Shown: positions 1-6,376 of the stretch, in pieces
How the letters are laid out: every line of letters starts with the position of its first letter
How positions within the stretch are numbered: the first letter of the stretch is position 1
Assembly: GCA_007118795.1 (NCBI GenBank)
Contig: SKQX01000011.1
Coordinates: 1 to 25,901, forward strand
Source of the DNA: Thermoflexales bacterium
GTDB lineage: Bacteria; Chloroflexota; Anaerolineae; B4-G1
Length of the DNA: 25,901 nt
Direction: 5' to 3'
Program-made: the position numbers and the translations under genes
Notes under the pieces: model-generated
Seen by the model: the letters and a program-made list of their open reading frames with translations, nothing else
The model's database searches: none
What the model was told of the DNA's origin: nothing

Positions 1-2
1 GT

Positions 3-2726
3 CAGTGGAGCGAGGAAGAGCGGTCGGGAAGGCTGGAAGTGCTCCTGTCCCTGCCTGTCTCCCCGACTCAACTGGTCATCGGGAAGTTCCTGGCGGTGAT
101 GGCGCTGCTGGCGCTGGCGCTGGGCCTGACGATCTTCCTGCCGATCACCGTGGAGGTGTTGGGCAACCTGGATTGGGGGCCAGTGGTGGGGGGCTACGTG
201 GCAGCCCTGCTCCTGGCAGCGGCGTATACCGCTATCGGGCTCTTCGTCTCGTCTCGAACTGAGAACCAGATCGTGGCGTTGATCCTGTCGGTGCTGGTGT
301 GCGGCATCTTCTACCTGCTCGGATCCCGGGGCGTGACAGGCTTCTTCGGCGATCGAGTAGGAGAGATCCTGCGGGCCGTCGGCTCCGGGAGCCGGTTCGA
401 AAGCATCGAGCGCGGCGTCGTCGATCTGCGGGATCTGCTCTACTACCTTTCGCTGACCGGTATCTTCCTGACGCTGAACGTCACTTCGCTGCAGAGCAAA
501 GGATGGAGCACGAGCAAGCGAACGCGCCCTCATCGCCGAGCCGTCACGCTGACTTCAGTCTTGGTGGTGCTGAATCTGGCCCTGGTAAACGTGTGGGTCT
601 ATCCCCTGCGCGCCCAGGCGATTCGGCTAGATCTCACGGAGAGCCGGGAATACACGCTCTCGGAGACCACGAGGGACCTGCTGGGAAACCTGCAGGAGCC
701 TATGCTGGTGCGTGGCTACTTCAGTGAGAGGACGCATCCGCTGTTGGCCCCCCTGGTCCCGCGCATCCGGGACATGCTCCGGGAGTACGAGGTTGCGGCG
801 GGGGAGAGCATGAGGCTGGAGGTCATCGATCCCGCGGAGCACCCGGAGCTGGAGGCCGAGGCGAACCAGATGTACGGCATTCGCCCCAGTCCGTTTCAGG
901 TCTCCGGGCGGTACGAGCAGGCGCTGATCAACTCGTACTTCGACATCCTGATCCGCTACGGGGACCAACACGTGGTGCTGAGCTTCTATGATCTGATCGA
1001 GGTGCAGTCGGGCGGAGGGGCCGTCGACGTGCGTCTGCGGAATCTAGAGTACGATCTGACCAGCGCGATGAAGAGAGTGGTCTACGGATTCCAGAGTGTG
1101 GAGGCGGTACTGGCGGCGTTGGAGGATCCGGCGGAGCTGACCGTCTACGTAACGCCAGATTCGCTGCCCGATCGACTGTCCGAGCCCGCTGTCACCATCG
1201 AAGAGGTTGCGGAGACTCTGACGAGAGAGTCGAACGGGAAGTTCGCGTATACCGTCGTCGATCCGGATAGGCCAGACAGCCCTGTTACGCGTCAGCAACT
1301 GCGTGAGCGGTACGGGATACAACCGTTCGCAGCCTCGTTCTTCACCGGTGAGTCCTACTACCTTCACATGGTCCTGCAGGTCGGTGACCAGGAACAGGTG
1401 ATCTATCCGTCGGGAGAGATGACCGAGGGGGACATCCGTTCGTCCATCGAGACCACGCTCAAGCGACTCTCGCCGGGGTTCCTGCAGGTCGTGGGCCTGT
1501 GGACCCCGCCGGCCGAACCGCAAGAGGACATGTTCGGGCAGATGCAGCAGCCTATCTCCAGTTGGCGGCAGGTCAGGGAGTCGCTGGGGCAGGAATACGA
1601 GGTCATCAGCGTCGACCTGAGCACCGGGCAGGTGGGGCCGCAAGTAGACGTGTTGGTGGTCGTGGCGCCGCAGGGCATGTCCGACCGCGAGCGGTTTGCC
1701 GTCGATCAGTATCTGATGCGCGGAGGGGCGGTGGTGGTGGCCGCCGGCAACTACGGGATTCAGATCGATCCGATGATGGGTGGGCTGGGCCTGAAGCGGC
1801 TGGAGGGCGGTCTGGGCGAGATGCTGTCCCATTACGGCATCGACGTCGAGGAGGCCCTGGTGATGGACCCGCAGAACGAGCCGTTCCCCGTTCAGGTGAC
1901 GCGGGACGTGGGGGGATTCCAGGTGGCGGAGATTCAGACCATCGACTATCCGTTCTTCGTCGATGTTCGACAGGACGGTATGGGGTCTGATAGCCCCATC
2001 GTGTCCAACCTGCGCGCGGTGACGTTGAACTGGGCGTCGCCCATCACGGTGGACGAGGAGAAGAACGCCCACCGGGAGGTGACGGAGCTGCTTCAGTCGA
2101 GTCCAGAGTCCTGGACCCAGGCCAGCACGAACATTCAGCCTGACTTCAACGCCCATCCGGAACTCGGATTCCCACTGGGGACCGAGCAGGGACGTCAGAC
2201 GCTGGCCGTCTCCGTCCAGGGCTCCTTTGAGAGCCTGTTCCAGGACAGACCCTCCCCCTTCGACGAAGGGGAACTGGAGGTGCCGGATGACGAATCCGAG
2301 ACGGTGGATCCGGTGGCGCCGACGCCGGCGCCCGCATCGCTGGCCACGGTGGAGTCGTCGCCGGAGACGGCGCGGTTGATCGTCATCGGCAGCAGTCAGT
2401 TCCTCGACGATGTCGTGTTCGAGCTCTCAGCCAGTCTCACGCGGGACCGGTATCTCAACAGCCTGCAGCTCCTGCAGAACTGCGTGGCGTGGTCCACAGA
2501 GGACCTGGCTTTGTTGGGCATCCGATCGCGGGGGACGCAGACGCGGGTGCTTGCTCCTCTGAGCGAGCGAGAACAGTCGTTCTGGGAGGGAGCCAACTAC
2601 ATCGCTGCCCTCCTCGCCCTGGCCGTGATCGGCATGGTGTGGAACTCACGGCGACAGAACGAAGAGCCGATGGAGCTGCTGCCCCGAGAGGAGGTCGACA
2701 CATCGACTCAGGAGGTGACCGGGTGA
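3..2726 (+). CDS. ABC-2 permease / GldG-like auxiliary protein fusion (5' end outside window)
   Basis: The frame is open from the first bases of the window, and the residues before the first possible start (EERSGRLEVLLSLPVS) are the conserved intracellular loop of GldF/ABC-2 permeases, so the gene begins upstream. About 907 residues are visible. The first ~160 carry four hydrophobic segments of an ABC-2 permease. A further membrane helix (LTSVLVVLNLALVNVWVYPL) then leads into a large extracytoplasmic GldG-like region (ABC_transp_aux type, with the motif DLTESREYTLSETT). A C-terminal helix (YIAALLALAVIGMVW) and a short charged tail end the protein. It should form the membrane part of an ABC exporter, with the ATPase probably encoded just upstream. 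GldF and GldG are separate genes in Bacteroidetes but are joined here. The substrate is unknown. It overlaps the next gene by 4 bp, implying translational coupling. Confidence 0.88.
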   Translation, partial: QWSEEERSGRLEVLLSLPVSPTQLVIGKFLAVMALLALALGLTIFLPITVEVLGNLDWGPVVGGYVAALLLAAAYTAIGLFVSSRTENQIVALILSVLVCGIFYLLGSRGVTGFFGDRVGEILRAVGSGSRFESIERGVVDLRDLLYYLSLTGIFLTLNVTSLQSKGWSTSKRTRPHRRAVTLTSVLVVLNLALVNVWVYPLRAQAIRLDLTESREYTLSETTRDLLGNLQEPMLVRGYFSERTHPLLAPLVPRIRDMLREYEVAAGESMRLEVIDPAEHPELEAEANQMYGIRPSPFQVSGRYEQALINSYFDILIRYGDQHVVLSFYDLIEVQSGGGAVDVRLRNLEYDLTSAMKRVVYGFQSVEAVLAALEDPAELTVYVTPDSLPDRLSEPAVTIEEVAETLTRESNGKFAYTVVDPDRPDSPVTRQQLRERYGIQPFAASFFTGESYYLHMVLQVGDQEQVIYPSGEMTEGDIRSSIETTLKRLSPGFLQVVGLWTPPAEPQEDMFGQMQQPISSWRQVRESLGQEYEVISVDLSTGQVGPQVDVLVVVAPQGMSDRERFAVDQYLMRGGAVVVAAGNYGIQIDPMMGGLGLKRLEGGLGEMLSHYGIDVEEALVMDPQNEPFPVQVTRDVGGFQVAEIQTIDYPFFVDVRQDGMGSDSPIVSNLRAVTLNWASPITVDEEKNAHREVTELLQSSPESWTQASTNIQPDFNAHPELGFPLGTEQGRQTLAVSVQGSFESLFQDRPSPFDEGELEVPDDESETVDPVAPTPAPASLATVESSPETARLIVIGSSQFLDDVVFELSASLTRDRYLNSLQLLQNCVAWSTEDLALLGIRSRGTQTRVLAPLSEREQSFWEGANYIAALLALAVIGMVWNSRRQNEEPMELLPREEVDTSTQEVTG

Positions 2727-3691
2727 TCAAGAGACAACATCAACTGCTGGCGGGCGTGTTGATCGTACAGCTGGTCCTGAGCGCCGTCGTGTTCTGGCCC
2801 AGACCCTTGACGGCGGCTCAGGGTGAGCCCCTGTTCGGCGATCTCGAGGCAGGGGACATCACGGTACTCACCCTGGAGGATGGGGCGGGGAGCGTGACCA
2901 GGCTGGAGCAAGTAGGGGGCCAGTGGGTGGTGCCGGAGGCCGACAACTACCCGGCGACGATGGATGAGGTGGTGTCGTTTCTGGACAAGCTTCTGGCGGT
3001 GAGGACAGACCGGTTGGTCACGCGCGGCGAGGCAAGTCACAGACGGCTCAGGGTCTCGCCTGATGAGTTCGCCCGCCGCATCTCGTTCCAAACGGACGAA
3101 GGAGAGGAGCAGACGGTGTACCTGGGGACAGCGCCCCAGTTCGGCTCCGTCCACTTCCGCCTGGCGGGTGAAAGCGAGACCTATCTGACCAGCGAGCTGG
3201 CGACCCACGATGCGGCTGCCACTGTCAGCGCCTGGGTTGATCTGACCTACCAACGTCTTGAGCCGGAAGACGTCCACCGGTTCACCCTGGAGAATGAGAG
3301 CGGCACGTTCGTCTTCGAGAGGATCGGCGAGGACGGGTGGATGCTGGCTGATCTGAACGAGGATGAGACGCTGGATCTGGGCGCGGTACGGGGGGTGCTG
3401 CGGCGGGCCGGATCGGTGACGATGAGGAGTCCTCTGGGCCGGGAGGATCAGCCCCATTACGGGATGGATGCTCCGGCTGCCCGAGTCACGTTGGAGCTGG
3501 ACGAGAAGACGGTTACCCTGCTGGTGGGCGCGCGGGATGCGGAGGATGGTAGCTACGTTGTGAAGTCCTCGGAGTCGGAGTACTACGTAAGCGTCGCTGA
3601 GACCGGCGTGAGGGAGCTGGTGGAGACGGCGCGGGAGGACCTTCTGGAGGAACCGCCCGACGCGGCGGAGGAGTCAGACGGTTCATCGTGA
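2723..3691 (+). CDS. DUF4340 domain membrane-anchored protein
   Basis: This 322-residue protein begins at GTG 2723, which overlaps the previous stop in a GTGA junction. AGGAGG at 2710-2715 lies seven bases before it, which settles the start against a longer in-frame reading. An N-terminal hydrophobic helix (residues ~9-28) anchors a secreted or extracytoplasmic body. The body has repeated beta-rich DUF4340 segments, for example LFGDLEAGDITVLTLED and later RFTLENESGTFVFERIGEDGWML. DUF4340 genes commonly follow GldG-like ABC genes, and the spacing here supports one operon and one complex. The biochemical role is unknown; help in envelope transport or assembly is an inference from the neighbour. 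The C-terminus is acidic. A strong hairpin follows the stop within about 15 bases. Confidence 0.85.
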   Translation: MIKRQHQLLAGVLIVQLVLSAVVFWPRPLTAAQGEPLFGDLEAGDITVLTLEDGAGSVTRLEQVGGQWVVPEADNYPATMDEVVSFLDKLLAVRTDRLVTRGEASHRRLRVSPDEFARRISFQTDEGEEQTVYLGTAPQFGSVHFRLAGESETYLTSELATHDAAATVSAWVDLTYQRLEPEDVHRFTLENESGTFVFERIGEDGWMLADLNEDETLDLGAVRGVLRRAGSVTMRSPLGREDQPHYGMDAPAARVTLELDEKTVTLLVGARDAEDGSYVVKSSESEYYVSVAETGVRELVETAREDLLEEPPDAAEESDGSS

Positions 3692-3702
3692 TGGGTAAGT
3701 GA

Positions 3703-3741
3703 ATGAGGCCGGTCCGACTGGGGAGTCGGAACCGGCCTCAT
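3703..3741. terminator. Near-perfect hairpin between convergent units
   Basis: Left arm ATGAGGCCGGTCCGACT and right arm AGTCGGAACCGGCCTCAT pair over about 17 bp with a single-base bulge and a GGGG loop. It sits between the 3' end of the DUF4340 gene and the 3' end of the oppositely oriented tRNA genes, so it is well placed as a bidirectional terminator. It lacks a clean T-run on either side. Confidence 0.65.
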
Positions 3742-3774
3742 GCGGCGGGTGGGGATGCGTCCGGGTATTCTAGA

Positions 3775-3848
3775 CGCCCCCGGGGCGACTCGAACGCCCA
3801 GCCTGCGGATTCGAAGTCCGACGCTCTTTCCAATTGAGCTACGGGGGC
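3775..3848 (-). tRNA. tRNA-Arg (anticodon TCG)
   Basis: A full cloverleaf is readable on the minus strand. The acceptor GCCCCCG pairs with CGGGGGC, the D stem is GCTC/GAGC, and the anticodon loop CTTCGAA gives anticodon TCG (codon CGA). The T arm is GGGCG-TTCGAGT-CGCCC, with discriminator G. The outermost anticodon-stem pair (T27:C43) is mismatched; the other four pair. CCA is not encoded. It lies about 40 bases after tRNA-His and is probably cotranscribed with it. Confidence 0.96.
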
Positions 3849-3860
3849 AAGGTATAACGA

Positions 3861-3882
3861 AAGCCGGATCGCAATCCGGCTT
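3861..3882. terminator. Perfect 9-bp hairpin between the two tRNA genes
   Basis: AAGCCGGAT pairs exactly with ATCCGGCTT around a CGCA loop. On the minus strand it follows tRNA-His and precedes tRNA-Arg. No strong T-run follows, so it may be an RNA-processing hairpin rather than a terminator. Confidence 0.4.
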
Positions 3883-3889
3883 GGATGAG

Positions 3890-3964
3890 GGTGAGTGACG
3901 GGACTCGAACCCGCAATCGCCTGGGCCACAACCAGGTGCCTTGACCAATTAGGCCACACCCACC
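3890..3964 (-). tRNA. tRNA-His (anticodon GTG)
   Basis: The cloverleaf is complete. The acceptor GTGGGTG pairs with CACTCAC (one G:U), the anticodon stem is CCTGG/CCAGG, the loop TTGTGGC gives anticodon GTG, and the T arm is GCGGG-TTCGAGT-CCCGT. The G at position -1 (base 3964) faces discriminator C (3890), the identity signature of bacterial tRNA-His. CCA is not encoded. Confidence 0.97.
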
Positions 3965-3974
3965 ATGTGCCGAG

Positions 3975-4003
3975 ATTCTACCACAGATCGGAGAAACCGG
4001 CAA
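3975..4003 (-). promoter_or_regulatory. Sigma-70 type promoter of the tRNA-His/tRNA-Arg unit
   Basis: On the minus strand TTGCCG (3998-4003) and TAGAAT (3975-3980) are 17 bp apart. TGG directly before the -10 box makes it an extended -10 promoter. The expected start of transcription falls only a few bases before tRNA-His, as usual for a tRNA promoter. Confidence 0.8.
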
Positions 4004-4411
4004 GCAGCTGCACCGCCTGCCGCCATGGATTCATGGGTCTGGCTCTGAAGGTGAGCGGCACTGGCGTGTGGTGAATCCGAGATGGGGAACGATACCGACA
4101 ATAGTCGTTCTTCCCTGACGAGGCGTGCTCCGAATTGCCGGCCAGCTCATCGCTTCCGAGAACACCCATGGCGCCTAGCTTGGACGTTCAAGCCGGGCAC
4201 CACTCTGAACCGAAGAAAGCGCGCCGGGCCCGCGGGGCTGCGCCGCCGTGTCCCCTCTCCCCCGGGGGAGAGGGCCAGCCCGGCGATGCCGGGCCGTGAG
4301 GGGGCGTCTCGCTAGCACTGTCGTCTTCGCCTACAACTCAACTCTCAGACAGCGCATGCGCTTTCTTAGTAGGATGATCAGCGCCTGCGCTTCTCCGGAA
4401 GATGCTCACTC
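4004..4411. other. Intergenic stretch without a recognisable gene
   Basis: About 400 bases lie between the tRNA promoter and the methyltransferase stop codon. I see no frame with convincing coding character or start signals. The notable content is the REP-like double hairpin at 4253-4294 and a 12-base palindrome AGCGCATGCGCT near 4352. Confidence 0.6.
4253..4294. repeat. REP-like double palindrome
   Basis: A perfect 22-base palindrome (11-bp arms, CCCTCTCCCCC with its complement, 4253-4274) is followed after three bases by a second hairpin, GCCCGGC-GAT-GCCGGGC (4278-4294). This arrangement of a C/G-rich palindrome with a second hairpin resembles dispersed intergenic REP/BIME-like elements of high-GC bacteria. 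Only one copy is in this window, so its repetitive nature is inferred. Confidence 0.5.
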
Positions 4412-5047
4412 TCAGCGCTTCTCGGCTACCACCACCAGGACGGTGGTATGATTCACCCTATGGCGCACGATGCGAGGCGAAAGCCCCACCTGGGCCATGC
4501 GGTGGTCGAGCTCGTCCAGTCCCAGCCGATTCTGGCCGGTCACCTCGTATAGCCAGCTCAGGAAGGCCGAAATCAACCCCTCTCCCTCGAAGCGAGCGCC
4601 GACTGCCACCACCAGGCGGCCCCCGCCCCGCAAGGTCCGCGTCACCGCGCGAAGGGTCGCTGGATCCAGGATGAAATCGGTGGGGAAGGTGGATACGATG
4701 GTGTCGAAGGTCAGGTCGGGAAAGGGGAGGGCCTGGGCGCGACCACGAACGAGGGGAGCGGGCCGACTGGCGTTCTGGAGCTGCGACTGGGCTTGACGGC
4801 CCATACGCGGCGAGAGGTCAATCCCCACGGGGCGGGCGTTCCGCTCCTGCAGGCCAACGATGAGATGGCCAGGGCCGTGTCCCAGCTCCAGGACGACGGG
4901 ACCGGCCAGGTGATGGAGCGTGGTGCGCCCCCACGCCTTCCAGTGACCACGGGACACGAGCCAGGCAACGAGATCGTAGCTCCACGCGAGCTGGTTGTAG
5001 AGTAGGCGGAAGAAGAGTTGCAGGAACGCTCGCCAGAGACGCCGCAT
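4412..5047 (-). CDS. Class I SAM-dependent methyltransferase (type 11-like)
   Basis: This is a 211-residue protein from ATG 5047; an in-frame GTG at 5098 would add 17 residues. Motif I is VLELGHGPGHL, the acidic strand-2 position is in PVGIDLSPRM, and the later FDTIVSTFPTDFILDP and LRGGGRLVVAVGA segments match the class I Rossmann methyltransferase core. The N-terminal basic, aromatic helix (RRLWRAFLQLFFRLLYNQLAWSYDLVAWLVSRG) resembles the lead-in of UbiE-like and phospholipid methyltransferases and could touch the membrane. The substrate cannot be told from sequence. I prefer ATG 5047 because a stable hairpin (5062-5088) would otherwise lie inside the first codons and the extra residues look non-conserved, but neither start has a strong Shine-Dalgarno sequence. 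Confidence 0.8.
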   Translation of the reverse strand: MRRLWRAFLQLFFRLLYNQLAWSYDLVAWLVSRGHWKAWGRTTLHHLAGPVVLELGHGPGHLIVGLQERNARPVGIDLSPRMGRQAQSQLQNASRPAPLVRGRAQALPFPDLTFDTIVSTFPTDFILDPATLRAVTRTLRGGGRLVVAVGARFEGEGLISAFLSWLYEVTGQNRLGLDELDHRMAQVGLSPRIVRHRVNHTTVLVVVAEKR

Positions 5048-5061
5048 ATCGCCCCAACATG

Positions 5062-5088
5062 AAACCCCGTCGTGTTCAGACGGGGTCT
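5062..5088 (-). terminator. Leader hairpin before the methyltransferase gene
   Basis: AGACCCCGTC and GACGGGGTTT form a 10-bp stem (one G:U) around TGAACAC, read on the minus strand. The stem ends in a short T-run and lies 14 bases before the likely ATG. It could attenuate transcription or partly end read-through from upstream. Function is inferred from position only. Confidence 0.35.
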
Positions 5089-5205
5089 CTCCAATCACGT
5101 TCGAGTCCTGGCCCGGGATGACCTGCCAACGGCTCGCTCACCCGGAGCGCCCCCGGTTCCCTGGAAGGAGCCTAGCGTAGCGGAGGGAACTACAGTTGGA
5201 GCTGG

Positions 5206-6258
5206 CTAGCTCGATTCAGGAGGGCCAGGGGGAAGGCGGTCCTCAAGTCCGTCGGCTTGGGGTTTCACCCAGGCGGCCAACTCCACTGTCAACCGGTCGA
5301 AGACGCTCTCGGGCGGCAGATCCACCTGGGCGTAATCCAACTCCGCGACGTGCGCTCGCAGACGGAGCATTCTCGTATCGAGGATCAGGTCCTTTCCTTC
5401 CTCGGTGAGAACTGGCTCCCCCTTGGGGGCCAGCTTGGTGCGGAGCGCCTCATCGGTGAAGGCGTACTGGGACATCAACACCTTGGTCACGGTGCGTATG
5501 TCGTTCTTGTCGAACAACCAGACTTCGAGGGCCGTGACCCTCTCAGGGCTGTCGGTGCCGATAGTCTCTGAGATGCCGATGCCGCACTCCCCCATGAACT
5601 CCCCTGAGGCGAGCTCGATGCTGAAGGAGGGATCGTAACGGTCATCGCCCAGCACGTAGGTGGTGACGAACTGGGCGTTGGGGGGTTGACCCTCCCACCC
5701 GGCCTCCCCGCCGGGACGAGCGTCGTTCCCAGCTACGGAGGGAGACCCCGTCGCTGTCAGGCCGCGCAGTCCGCGCTCATCAGCCAGACGGCTGTAGAGA
5801 TAGAGGCCGCCTCCGACCAAGGCTATCACCAGGAGCCCGACGCCGCAGACCATCGCCACGGGTTGCAGTCGGGCCGCCACGGTCTCCGGCGGCGCTTCGG
5901 GAGGGGCAGGGGCGGCCTCCAGATTGCTGGATAGCCTCCTGATGGCCAGGGCCGCCTCCCCATGATGAGCCTGTTCTGCTCTCTGCAGTTCTCTGGAGAG
6001 CTCACCCTCCTCCCAGAACTGGATACCCAGTCTCTCCCGCGCTGTGTCCAGGTCACCGGTCTGGGCATAGTCCTCGGCCACCAATAGGACATACGTCTGC
6101 CGGAAATCGGATCGGAGTTGGGCGGGTGGGGCGTTGGTCCATTGGACGGGCCAGAACCACCATCCGATGGCGAGGCCGACCAGGAGGCCCACTACCGACG
6201 CGCCGATGGCGACTGCCAAGACCTTGTGCTTCTGAACGGACTGTACGACGCTTTCCAT
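5206..6258 (-). CDS. Hypothetical protein with two transmembrane segments
   Basis: I do not recognise a named family for this 350-residue protein. It has a short N-terminus, a membrane helix at about residues 12-34, and a ~95-residue helical region (40-115). A Pro/Glu-rich stretch precedes a second helix at 132-155, followed by a Gly/Pro-rich linker and a C-terminal domain (~195-335) that starts FVTTYVLGDDRYDPSFSIE. With two crossings, the C-terminal domain should lie on the same side as the N-terminus, probably the cytoplasm, and the 40-130 region outside. ATG 6258 has a GGGGG-type ribosome site ten bases upstream. A separate sigma-70 promoter (6331-6359) precedes it, so it need not be cotranscribed with topA. 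Confidence 0.75.
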   Translation of the reverse strand: MESVVQSVQKHKVLAVAIGASVVGLLVGLAIGWWFWPVQWTNAPPAQLRSDFRQTYVLLVAEDYAQTGDLDTARERLGIQFWEEGELSRELQRAEQAHHGEAALAIRRLSSNLEAAPAPPEAPPETVAARLQPVAMVCGVGLLVIALVGGGLYLYSRLADERGLRGLTATGSPSVAGNDARPGGEAGWEGQPPNAQFVTTYVLGDDRYDPSFSIELASGEFMGECGIGISETIGTDSPERVTALEVWLFDKNDIRTVTKVLMSQYAFTDEALRTKLAPKGEPVLTEEGKDLILDTRMLRLRAHVAELDYAQVDLPPESVFDRLTVELAAWVKPQADGLEDRLPPGPPESS

Positions 6259-6330
6259 GGTTACCCCCGGGCGTGTACCATTGCATGGATAGTAGGCTGA
6301 AGGAACGGTCGTTCAATTCGGCGTTAAGCT

Positions 6331-6359
6331 AGTTTATCACAAGGGAGCGGCGAGGGCAA
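6331..6359 (-). promoter_or_regulatory. Sigma-70 type promoter before the two-helix hypothetical gene
   Basis: TTGCCC (6354-6359) and TAAACT (6331-6336) on the minus strand are 17 bp apart, with TGA directly before the -10 box (extended -10). It lies in the 118-base gap after topA and about 75 bases before the start codon at 6258. Confidence 0.65.
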
Positions 6360-6376
6360 ATTGGCGCATTGGTCGT

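Noticed and set aside
1044..2156. 370-codon minus-strand frame opposite the GldG-like region
   Set aside because: Antisense shadow; the plus-strand product has membrane helices and GldG motifs.
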